The position numbers were made by a program, and so were the translations under genes. From positions 1 to 38,708 of the IMG/VR virus record IMGVR_UViG_3300006128_000024: a DNA stretch of 38,708 nt; one strand, written 5' to 3'. Below, in pieces: positions 30,511-37,201 of this stretch. The notes under the pieces are model-generated. The model searched no databases. It was not told the origin of the DNA and worked only from the letters and a program-made list of their open reading frames with translations. The stretch is from a virus. Every line of letters starts with the position of its first letter. Position 1 is the first letter of the stretch.

Positions 30511-31044
30511 TTAATAATTTACAATGATATGTTTTAATTTTCCTAAAAAAGACATTTCTTTCTTTTTGTTGTCATCTGGAAACCAAATATCTACATCAGT
30601 AGGAATAAAAAGATTTTCTTCTACTTCTTTAGTTTTTTTTGGAAACAAAGCATATAGACGATTATCAAAAACGCCTAATTCATAATCGTCAATATTAGTT
30701 ATTTTTTTATGTTCATCACAAATACTGAAATTAGAAAATGAAAAAAGTAAATTATAATTATTATCATAAGGTATGGTTAAATACCAACCTTGTTGTAAAT
30801 ATAATTTAATTAAACGATATAAGTACTTTTCCGTTTTCCAAGCATCTTTTCCAATATCAAAATATTCGTAAATTAAATCATTGACATAGATTTGATATTT
30901 AAATTTCAATAATTCAGAATCTATAAATTTAATAATATGTTCTAATTTTTGTGTTTCTTCTTCAGTAAATGGAGCATTTAAAAATCCTTCTCTTTCTAAT
31001 GTTAATTTTACTGATAAATCTTGTACATCTTGTGGGCTAACCAT
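30511..31044 (-). CDS. hypothetical protein in the RNA repair cluster, 177 aa
   Basis: An acidic mixed alpha/beta protein: helical N-terminal half (FTEEETQKLEHIIKFIDSEL, AWKTEKYLYRLIKLYLQQGW), then strands (YLTIPYDNNYNLLFSF) and a VDIWFPDDNKKKE segment. No known motif. It lies between thg1 (15 bases) and pnkp (48 bases, with a promoter in the gap), so by position it could be an uncharacterised part of the RNA repair set. Confidence 0.6.
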   Translation of the reverse strand: MVSPQDVQDLSVKLTLEREGFLNAPFTEEETQKLEHIIKFIDSELLKFKYQIYVNDLIYEYFDIGKDAWKTEKYLYRLIKLYLQQGWYLTIPYDNNYNLLFSFSNFSICDEHKKITNIDDYELGVFDNRLYALFPKKTKEVEENLFIPTDVDIWFPDDNKKKEMSFLGKLKHIIVNY

Positions 31045-31059
31045 TTTATATTTTTTAGT

Positions 31060-31872
31060 TTAAAATAATTCTATTTCTTCGTTATTAAAAAAGAATCCTA
31101 CTTTGTTTTTAATACTTGAAAGTTTAGGGATATCAATTACTTGAATAATATTTCTTTCAATTACTAAGTCAGGATTATTTTTCGCTTGATGTTTTTCAGG
31201 TAAAGCATCCAATTCTTCTTGTGTAAATTTCCTAGAAGTTTTAATTCTTTTTACATAAGTTCCTTTTTTAAAGAAATCAGGATAATTATTCCAATTTACT
31301 CCTTTTTCAGTAAACATTTTCTCTTGCATTTCATTACCATGTAAACCTTGCAAAACAGAATGAGGGAACATAGATTGTGCTGCCATTGAAATAGAATTTT
31401 TTGTAGCATCTATTTCCCTCCATAATAATTGTTTTACAGCCCATTCTAAAGTAGGTGTTTGATAAACTCTACAATCAAAATCAGCATATTTTTTATATCC
31501 TAAACCATATTTTTCTTTTTCTTGATTAAAAAAGTTTATTAATTTAGAAGTTAGTTTAGAACAAATTTTTTGTTTTTTACCATCTTGATAAATCAAAGAT
31601 TTTAAATCATTTGAATAAAGTATAACCGATAATTCATCTGATTGTTGATATGAAACAATACCATTTGTTTCTTTAATTAAAAATTTTGCACATTCTATCA
31701 TTAGACTAGATAGTCTTTCATCATAAGGGCTTTTTAAATCTTTTGTCCACGAATGGAAATTATTTCCGTCGAGCCTAATGATAACAGGAAGTTCTGGTAT
31801 CATAATATCTGGGGAGAAGTTTTTTTCAAACCATTTACAAATGTCCCCTAAAGTTGTTTCTTCTTTAAACAT
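31060..31872 (-). CDS. thg1: Thg1-like 3'-5' RNA polymerase (tRNA-His guanylyltransferase family)
   Basis: 270 residues with the Thg1 palm motifs: IIRLDGNNFHSWTKDL (31-46; catalytic D35), SYQQSDELSVIL (74-85; second metal ligand D79/E80) and DATKNSISMAAQSMF (155-169), followed by LHGNEMQEKM. Thg1 family enzymes add nucleotides to the 5' end of tRNA in the reverse direction. Bacterial and phage members (Thg1-like proteins) usually repair 5'-truncated tRNAs by template-directed addition rather than adding G-1, so that is the likelier role here. The gene lies 6 bases after hen1 in the same transcript. Confidence 0.93.
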   Translation of the reverse strand: MFKEETTLGDICKWFEKNFSPDIMIPELPVIIRLDGNNFHSWTKDLKSPYDERLSSLMIECAKFLIKETNGIVSYQQSDELSVILYSNDLKSLIYQDGKKQKICSKLTSKLINFFNQEKEKYGLGYKKYADFDCRVYQTPTLEWAVKQLLWREIDATKNSISMAAQSMFPHSVLQGLHGNEMQEKMFTEKGVNWNNYPDFFKKGTYVKRIKTSRKFTQEELDALPEKHQAKNNPDLVIERNIIQVIDIPKLSSIKNKVGFFFNNEEIELF

Positions 31873-31878
31873 AATTTT

Positions 31879-33147
31879 TTATTTTTTGTGAATTAATCCT
31901 GTAGAAACTGCTTGACTGTTTACTTTATCCCCTACACCGCAATAATTATAAGTACCGTTTCCTAATTTGTTTCCAATAAAATTAGTAAAGTCACCCCCAC
32001 TCATTTCCCATTTATGGTCAGGATGCCTAAAATTAGTTTCCATTACATAATTTTTATTAAAATCATAATTTGGAACGGTAATAATTAATTTTTTATAAGG
32101 AAGATTTTTTAATTGATTTAAGATAATATCCACTTCATCTAAAGTATTATGTTCTAATACTTCTGTACAAATAATGTTGAATTTAGTGTTTTTATCAACT
32201 CCAACAATTAAATCTAATTTATATTGTTGTAAAAACTCTTCAAAAGATTCAAAAATAGTTACATTTTCTAATCCTTCATCTTTGATGTAACGATTTATTT
32301 TAAATAAAGCATCTAGGTCTTTTTCAATTCCAATATACCTTCTATCTTTTAAAAATCTTAAATATCTATAATCACTACCAACACCAAAATCAATTACAGT
32401 AGTTAAATCAAAATTAGTTTCTTCTTTAATAAAAGAAATTCTAGCGTCATGTGTATCTCCATAGACTAATTTAAAATCATTTGTAGTTGATTCTTCCAAA
32501 GCAGATACAAAGTTTTTAAACTTCTTTTCACTTGTTAGGAATTTTAATTTGATAATATACCTTATAAAATATGGTGCATCTATTTCTTTTGCAATTTTAA
32601 CATATTTATCAATCAAACCTTCTTCAATAAAAATAAAGTCATCAGAATTTATTGCTGCAATTATTCCAAACAAAGTTATAAATTTTAAGAATTCAAACAT
32701 TGTTTTATTTTGTGTATTGGAAATAATTACATTAAATAATTTATTACCTTTTTTCTCAAAAACAAAATTGTAATCCGGAAAATATTTTTGAAATATCAAC
32801 ATTGTTCTTTCATCAGTAGAAAGTAAATTCATTTCAAAAGTATGTAAAGAAGGAATGTCTCTTTCTTCTACTTTTTGAATAGTACTTTTAAAAAGGTCTT
32901 TGATTACAACGCAAATAATTCTTGCGTTTGTATAAGAAGAAATCCCATTACTTGCTACATCATTTGGATGTGCTTTATAAGAATTTTTATCAATATGGTC
33001 TCTAAAATAAACACAATATCCATTAGGTATAAAAAATCCTACGAAATGTCCATGATTATTTTTTTTGAGAATTACATTCTTTTCTGGATTTTTGTTTATT
33101 ACCCAAGATAAATGAGGATTGTCACTTTTTAATTTTATAATTGCCAT
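31879..33147 (-). CDS. hen1: Hen1: 3'-terminal RNA ribose 2'-O-methyltransferase
   Basis: 422 residues. The C-terminal methyltransferase (about 225-422) has SAM motif I VIDFGVGSDYRYLRFL (251-266), acidic IGIEKD (272-277), the metal-binding CTEVLEH (327-333), ITVPNYDFN (356-364) and RHPDHKWEMSGGDF (374-387). EVxEH plus the RHxDHxxE block is diagnostic for Hen1. The N-terminal 225 residues correspond in size and position to the domain of bacterial Hen1 that activates the Pnkp ligase. Hen1 methylates the 2'-OH at a broken RNA 3' end before Pnkp seals it, so the repaired site cannot be recut by the same ribotoxin. Both pnkp and hen1 being present supports a working complex. Somewhat shorter than typical bacterial Hen1 (about 465). 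Confidence 0.9.
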   Translation of the reverse strand: MAIIKLKSDNPHLSWVINKNPEKNVILKKNNHGHFVGFFIPNGYCVYFRDHIDKNSYKAHPNDVASNGISSYTNARIICVVIKDLFKSTIQKVEERDIPSLHTFEMNLLSTDERTMLIFQKYFPDYNFVFEKKGNKLFNVIISNTQNKTMFEFLKFITLFGIIAAINSDDFIFIEEGLIDKYVKIAKEIDAPYFIRYIIKLKFLTSEKKFKNFVSALEESTTNDFKLVYGDTHDARISFIKEETNFDLTTVIDFGVGSDYRYLRFLKDRRYIGIEKDLDALFKINRYIKDEGLENVTIFESFEEFLQQYKLDLIVGVDKNTKFNIICTEVLEHNTLDEVDIILNQLKNLPYKKLIITVPNYDFNKNYVMETNFRHPDHKWEMSGGDFTNFIGNKLGNGTYNYCGVGDKVNSQAVSTGLIHKK

Positions 33148-33151
33148 TTTC

Positions 33152-33739
33152 TTATTTAGTTAAATATGATTTTAATTCATCAATTTCTGCTTGAATTCTT
33201 TCAATTGTCTTAGTAGTGTTTGTAAATTTCTCAAAAGGATTTACATATTGTGCTAACTCATTTTTCCAATATTCAATTTTCTTTTCTTTTTCTTTTATTT
33301 TTAATTTAAATTCCCAATCAATATCATCAGAAATATCAGGGATAATAGTATTCCATTCCATTTCTTTTTGTAATTCAAGAATTTTCTTAGCAGTTTTTTC
33401 TTTATGAATAGCAACATGATTATTATCAATTAATTCATAATTTTCTTTATAAAGTTTTAAAAACAAAAGACATTGTGCTTTATAATTTGTTGTACTCCAA
33501 ACCTTATTAGAATAATTAAAACATCTTTTATAAACTTCATTTAGATTTTCTAAAGGATTTTCAAACCATTCCGCTTCTTGTGGAGTTCCAGAAAAATGTA
33601 AAATTGCTTTAATCCCATCAACTTCAATTGGTTGTCTTGACTTAAATTCATTTACTAAAGCTAAAGTAAATGTAAAGCTTTCTTCATTGCTTAATAAGTT
33701 GAATCTACCTAATTCTGCTTGAAATAATTTTATGTACAT
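33152..33739 (-). CDS. hypothetical protein with C-terminal coiled coil, 195 aa
   Basis: The N-terminal half is globular (ELGRFNLLSNEESFTFTLAL, then GIKAILHFSGTPQEAEWFEN); residues 105-195 are highly charged and helical (KKILELQKEMEW, KLKIKEKEKKIEYWKNEL, IERIQAEIDELKSYL). Not recognised. It lies 4 bases upstream of hen1 in a tightly packed operon. Confidence 0.6.
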   Translation of the reverse strand: MYIKLFQAELGRFNLLSNEESFTFTLALVNEFKSRQPIEVDGIKAILHFSGTPQEAEWFENPLENLNEVYKRCFNYSNKVWSTTNYKAQCLLFLKLYKENYELIDNNHVAIHKEKTAKKILELQKEMEWNTIIPDISDDIDWEFKLKIKEKEKKIEYWKNELAQYVNPFEKFTNTTKTIERIQAEIDELKSYLTK

Positions 33740-33742
33740 AAT

Positions 33743-34087
33743 TTACTTTTTAATATTTTTTGTATTTTTAATTTCATTTAAACGAAATATATTATAAGAT
33801 TTTAATCTTCTTTTGTATTCTGTATCAAATACATTAAGAAGTAAATTTTTAATATTACCATCTAAACTATTTTTTATTTTTGTTTCATTATCTTTATGAA
33901 TAAGGTTAATTAAATAAAATTTAATTTTTTCTGTTAAAGTTATACCGCCAGCTGTATCTATAGCATTTAATGCTTTCATATATTCAGCATACATTTTATT
34001 AACTTTCTTGTTTAATTTAATATCATTTTTTAAAATTAAAATATCAAAAAGAAATTTACCAGCATTTGATTTTCCAAAACTATTCAT
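33743..34087 (-). CDS. hypothetical protein, 114 aa
   Basis: A basic (Lys/Asn-rich), helical small protein without a recognised motif, ending in KNIKK. Gaps of 3 bases to both neighbours show operon organisation. A nucleic-acid-binding role would fit the charge but is not otherwise supported. Confidence 0.6.
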   Translation of the reverse strand: MNSFGKSNAGKFLFDILILKNDIKLNKKVNKMYAEYMKALNAIDTAGGITLTEKIKFYLINLIHKDNETKIKNSLDGNIKNLLLNVFDTEYKRRLKSYNIFRLNEIKNTKNIKK

Positions 34088-34090
34088 ACA

Positions 34091-34642
34091 TTATTTCTTT
34101 AATTTTTCTAATTGTTTTTCTAATTTAAGAATTTCCCTTTGTTTGATATCTTCTTTATTTAATAATTGATATTTCCTATAAATATCACTAAAATTATTAA
34201 AAATATCTTTAGCATTATTCAAAGAAAAATAAATACAATTATTATGAATATCAGTATAATCTGGATTATAACTCATTAATTCATCCCAGAATTTTTGAAA
34301 GAAAATAGTAGGATAATCATCACCAAAAATATAAGCTCCTGTAGAAAAACTGATTTTTAATAAATATTCTCCTTGAGGTTGTTTTCCAAACTCAGGCCAA
34401 GAAATAGCCCTTTTGTTCCCATCATAAAAACCAATACGAACAAAATCACCAAATTCAATCCATTCTAAATCACGGATATGTGTTGGTTCTATATTTAAAC
34501 CATATTTTTCTTTTAATTCTAATCCAAATAAATGACATTTAGCTTGATATTCTAAAGTACTTATATCTAGATTAATAAATTCCTTATTTTTCTTTAACAA
34601 AGAAAATAGACTTTTGTAAGTTTTTTGTGCTTTTTCTAACAT
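34091..34642 (-). CDS. hypothetical protein, 183 aa
   Basis: An alpha/beta protein with VRIGFYDGNKRAISWPEFG and EYLLKISFSTGAYIFGDDYP segments and a C-terminal helix (EDIKQREILKLEKQLEKLKK). Not recognised. Part of the operon that runs on to hen1 and thg1. Confidence 0.6.
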   Translation of the reverse strand: MLEKAQKTYKSLFSLLKKNKEFINLDISTLEYQAKCHLFGLELKEKYGLNIEPTHIRDLEWIEFGDFVRIGFYDGNKRAISWPEFGKQPQGEYLLKISFSTGAYIFGDDYPTIFFQKFWDELMSYNPDYTDIHNNCIYFSLNNAKDIFNNFSDIYRKYQLLNKEDIKQREILKLEKQLEKLKK

Positions 34643-34647
34643 AATTT

Positions 34648-34884
34648 TTATTTTTTAGGTGTTTTAGGTAATGTTCTCCAATGAGTAATATATTCTTGAT
34701 TTAAAATAGTAGAATCTCTAGTAGAATCACATCCTATCCTTGTGTATCTAAGGTCTAAACTACAACACCATATTCCTTGACTATTAATATAAGCAATAAT
34801 TGGTGTTTCGATATAGTAATTACCGTAAACTAATACTTCTTGATACACTTCAGGTAATTTTTTTTCTACTTTAATCCAAGACAT
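34648..34884 (-). CDS. DUF551-type small protein, 78 aa
   Basis: It matches the short DUF551 pattern: N-terminal WIKVEKKLPEVYQEVLVYG, central GIWCCSLDLRY, and C-terminal YITHWRTLPKTPKK (ITHW-x-x-LP-x-x-P). This family is common in phages and prophages and has no known function. Preceded by the inverted-repeat element at 34902-34992. Confidence 0.8.
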   Translation of the reverse strand: MSWIKVEKKLPEVYQEVLVYGNYYIETPIIAYINSQGIWCCSLDLRYTRIGCDSTRDSTILNQEYITHWRTLPKTPKK

Positions 34885-34901
34885 AATTTTTTATTTTATA
34901 A

Positions 34902-34992
34902 TATTTTTAGCCCGGTTGGATTTAAGGCGTACGATTTACCAACTCCCTCCCCTTTATTGAGAAACTTCTAATTAAATTACGGGCTAAAAATA
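34902..34992 (-). ncRNA. structured intergenic element, possible small RNA or tRNA-like fold
   Basis: The outer arms TATTTTTAGCCCG (34902-34914) and CGGGCTAAAAATA (34980-34992) are a perfect 13-bp inverted repeat. Directly inside one arm, GTTGG (34915-34919) pairs with CCAAC (34939-34943) and would stack on the outer stem. The element fills the only large gap of an otherwise tight operon and is far more GC-rich than its surroundings. On the minus strand, a 7-bp TAGCCCG/CGGGCTA stem enclosing 79 bases with a hairpin abutting its 3' strand is tRNA-sized. However, the hairpin loop is 19 bases and no D-arm or normal anticodon loop can be drawn, so it is not a normal tRNA. Riboswitch-like, decayed tRNA or processing hairpin are open alternatives. 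Confidence 0.4.
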
Positions 34993-35406
34993 CTAATTTA
35001 TTTTTCTATAAATTCCATCTGTTTCTGTATCCAAATGATGTATTGCTAAAAATTTTCTTAATTCTAATTCAAAATTAGGTCCAAGATAAGTTAATCTATC
35101 AACAATATCTTGTATAAGATGTTTATTTACTTCATTTTTACTTTCTGCTACTGCATTTTCTTGTATTTTTTGTAATGTATAAGCATTACCATCCCTTACA
35201 GCTAAAAAAGCGTCAGGTTTAATACTTTGTACATCTAAATGAATTATCTCTTGAATTTGAAGTGTTATTGTTAATCTCACTTCACAATAAGTACCAGGTT
35301 CTAAATCAGTTTTTTCAATTTTAGGGATTTCAATTCCATCTAATAATTGCCCAGGTAAAATGTCAATATAACTTTCTTTGTTTACTATACCGTAGAATCT
35401 TATCAT
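34993..35406 (-). CDS. hypothetical protein, 137 aa
   Basis: A strand-rich N-terminal half (RFYGIVNKESYIDILPGQLL, GTYCEVRLTITLQIQEIIHL) and a helical C-terminus. Not recognised. Its TAG stop lies one base from the outer arm of the inverted-repeat element, so that element begins its 3' untranslated region. Confidence 0.6.
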   Translation of the reverse strand: MIRFYGIVNKESYIDILPGQLLDGIEIPKIEKTDLEPGTYCEVRLTITLQIQEIIHLDVQSIKPDAFLAVRDGNAYTLQKIQENAVAESKNEVNKHLIQDIVDRLTYLGPNFELELRKFLAIHHLDTETDGIYRKIN

Positions 35407-35410
35407 AATT

Positions 35411-35649
35411 TTATTTATTTTTTAATAAATCATCAGCGTAATTTAATCGAATAATTAACTCTTTTGCTTTTGGATTTTTACTTGAATTAAAATTAATATC
35501 CATTATCTCTAAATCTTTAGCATCTGATTCCTTTAATTGTTGAGATAATGGAAAATTTATAGTTCAACAAGATTAGCAGTTTGTTTAATTTCAAATGCTA
35601 TTTCTTTCATTAATTTTGATAAACACAAAATTTTTTCTTGAGTTGTCAT
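35411..35649 (-). pseudogene. frameshifted small gene (about 78 codons)
   Basis: From an ATG at 35649 the frame reads MTTQEKILCLSKLMKEIAFE and stops at 35557. Another frame then continues with normal composition (FPLSQQLKESDAKDLEIMD ... LIIRLNYADDLLKNK) to a TAA at 35411, 4 bases before the next gene's ATG. The exact fit between neighbours argues for one gene broken by a small indel near 35560. Confidence 0.6.
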
Positions 35650-35652
35650 AAA

Positions 35653-35853
35653 TTAATCAATTACTTTCCAATTAAAATCTCTTTCAGTAAGAGTGCCAAA
35701 AATGTTTGAATTAAGATTGTTTAATCCCTTTGCATGATTATCGTTTACAACAGTCAAAACAGTTTGATGGAAGTTACTCCAATATTTGTCGTTAGCACTA
35801 AGAGTTGCTTCAGTATCAACAGTAACATTTTCATTAATAATTTTAATTGCCAT
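35653..35853 (-). CDS. hypothetical protein, 66 aa
   Basis: The ATG at 35853 (MAIKIINENVTVD) is chosen because an upstream TTG in the same frame lies inside the -7 box of the promoter at 35875-35898 and could not be translated. A short protein of mixed character (ATLSANDKYWSNFHQTVL, ERDFNWKVID). Not recognised. First gene of the long operon leading to hen1 and thg1. Confidence 0.6.
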   Translation of the reverse strand: MAIKIINENVTVDTEATLSANDKYWSNFHQTVLTVVNDNHAKGLNNLNSNIFGTLTERDFNWKVID

Positions 35854-35874
35854 ATCTTTTTGTTTTTTGTTACA

Positions 35875-35898
35875 CAAAGTTACGAAATTTTTTATCTA
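35875..35898 (-). promoter_or_regulatory. bipartite phage promoter (TAGATAAA-N8-TAACTTTG), probable start of the hen1-thg1 operon
   Basis: Perfect boxes with 8-base spacing, 21 bases upstream of the 66-aa gene. No other candidate promoter is seen on the minus strand down to 30501, so this may drive all genes from 35853 to 30511. Confidence 0.75.
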
Positions 35899-35901
35899 GT
35901 T

Positions 35902-36324
35902 TTATAAAAACATAAAACTAATATCCTCGGAATTAATTATATCTTCTTTTTTAAAAATAATTTGGAATGGAGATTCAATAAAATCTTTTACTTCTAACAA
36001 TAAAACTTTAAAGTCGAGGTTTTTTAAACAATATTTTAGATCTGTAGTACTTAATGCATCTTTTAATTGGTCTATGTTTTTAAAAGCAAAAAAGTAAGTT
36101 ACAAGTATATCATAAATATTGTTATCATTTTTAAATTTTTCGAAAAATTTTTTCCTTAATTCTTTATCTTCGTAAAATGTAGGAAATTTATTTTTATCGC
36201 AATGCGTTTGATAAATAAAATCATGGTTTGGATGCTTTTCAATTACAGTTTTTCTATTTTCGTTTTCAGCTCTCCATAAACCTTCTCCAAATTTGTGTTC
36301 AATACGAATAATTTTTTGAGACAT
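35902..36324 (-). CDS. conserved phage protein (RIEH family), 140 aa
   Basis: The ATG at 36324 is preferred since the earlier TTG lies inside the promoter. The N-terminus IIRIEHKFGEGLWRAENEN, with HPNHDF and the C-terminal half FAFKNIDQLKDAL ... SPFQIIFKKEDI, follows a pattern I know from many uncharacterised phage proteins (RIEHxxxGxGxYR ... HPxPxxD ... FxSxxQLxxWF ... SxxQVxF). Function unknown. Own bipartite promoter. Confidence 0.65.
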   Translation of the reverse strand: MSQKIIRIEHKFGEGLWRAENENRKTVIEKHPNHDFIYQTHCDKNKFPTFYEDKELRKKFFEKFKNDNNIYDILVTYFFAFKNIDQLKDALSTTDLKYCLKNLDFKVLLLEVKDFIESPFQIIFKKEDIINSEDISFMFL

Positions 36325-36345
36325 AAACTTTGTTTTTTTATACAA

Positions 36346-36369
36346 CAAAGATAAGGAGAAATTTATCTA
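36346..36369 (-). promoter_or_regulatory. bipartite phage promoter (TAGATAAA-N8-TATCTTTG)
   Basis: Perfect boxes with 8-base spacing, 21 bases upstream of the RIEH-family gene. The TAGATAAA box overlaps the stop codon of the upstream gene. Confidence 0.75.
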
Positions 36370-36969
36370 CTTTCCACGAAAAGAAGTTTTTAAATCAAAA
36401 CCATTATTAATAATTTTTTCTTTATTAGTTTGGTTATCAGGAAGGTTTTTTGTTTTGGATAACCAATTTGTAATTTCTAACCAAATATCATGTGGGGATA
36501 ACATATCAATAAAATCATATTCAATTAAAATTGGGTATAAAGAATAATTTTTATCTTTCCAACTTACTTTTCCAAATTTATTTTCTATAATAATTGGGCA
36601 ATTTAAATCATCATTAATTGTATATTTTATTGGTATTTTAGGAATTCTATAAGTTAGATTAACTCTTCCAGATTTTGAAAGATTAGGGTCTGAGATATGA
36701 TAATCTTTTGCTTTTTCTTTATCAGAAATATAATATGGATATTTGGGTAACAATTCAATCACATCATCAATTCTTGTCCCCCAATAAAATTTTTCATTAT
36801 AATAAACTCCTTGATATTCTGTATCACAAACATAAATTTTAATGATAGCAAAATTCCCTAAATTTATTTTATTTGAATATTCAGTTCTGTCTAAAATCAA
36901 TAAGGAGTCTACACCGTAAACTCCTTGTTGAAAATCATAATAGTCTTTATGTTTTGATATAATACGCAT
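36367..36969 (-). CDS. conserved large-phage protein (IISKHKDYYD family), 200 aa
   Basis: The N-terminus MRIISKHKDYYDFQQGVYG is typical of a family of uncharacterised proteins in large phages. The protein is strand-rich with FAIIKIYVCDTEYQGVYYN and GRVNLTYRIPKIPIKY segments; no catalytic motif is visible. It directly follows the amber-interrupted gene and probably shares the rnl2 transcript. Confidence 0.65.
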   Translation of the reverse strand: MRIISKHKDYYDFQQGVYGVDSLLILDRTEYSNKINLGNFAIIKIYVCDTEYQGVYYNEKFYWGTRIDDVIELLPKYPYYISDKEKAKDYHISDPNLSKSGRVNLTYRIPKIPIKYTINDDLNCPIIIENKFGKVSWKDKNYSLYPILIEYDFIDMLSPHDIWLEITNWLSKTKNLPDNQTNKEKIINNGFDLKTSFRGK

Positions 36970-36970
36970 T

Positions 36971-37198
36971 TTACTTTAAATTTAAAACAAACTCTTTGAA
37001 CTTTAAATCTTTTTGCATTAATTCCCGGAATTTATCAATAGCAATATGTTTTGTTGGATGTGGGCTTACTATAGACCTTCCATTTAATTCACACTATTGA
37101 TTAAATAGATTTTTGTAAAGTAAATTATCCTTTCTTTCAGTAACTGTTTGTGTATGTGCTAAAGGATAATTTAAATATTTTTGATATAATTCATCCAT
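36971..37198 (-). pseudogene. 75-codon gene with an in-frame amber codon
   Basis: Between rnl2 (3 bases away) and the 200-aa gene (1 base away) lies one continuous frame from ATG 37198 to TAA 36971, interrupted only by TAG at 37096-37094 (codon 35, context CAA-TAG-TGT). Before it: MDELYQKYLNYPLAHTQTV; after it: HPTKHIAIDKFRELMQKDLK. Both halves look like normal protein. The stop could be a point mutation (for example CAG or AAG to TAG), a readthrough site or a sequencing error. Other genes here end naturally in TAG, so genome-wide amber recoding is unlikely. Confidence 0.65.
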
Positions 37199-37201
37199 TT
37201 T

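Noticed and set aside
34908-34986. A normal tRNA gene on the minus strand.
   Set aside because: Acceptor-like and T-arm-like stems exist, but the loop is 19 bases, no D-stem forms, and the possible anticodon loop lacks T at position 33. Kept only as a structured element.
36971-37198. Genome-wide reassignment of TAG to an amino acid, as in some crAss-like phages.
   Set aside because: Several intact genes end naturally in TAG (for example at 1323, 3680 and 34993), and large genes such as sheath and pnkp contain no internal TAG.
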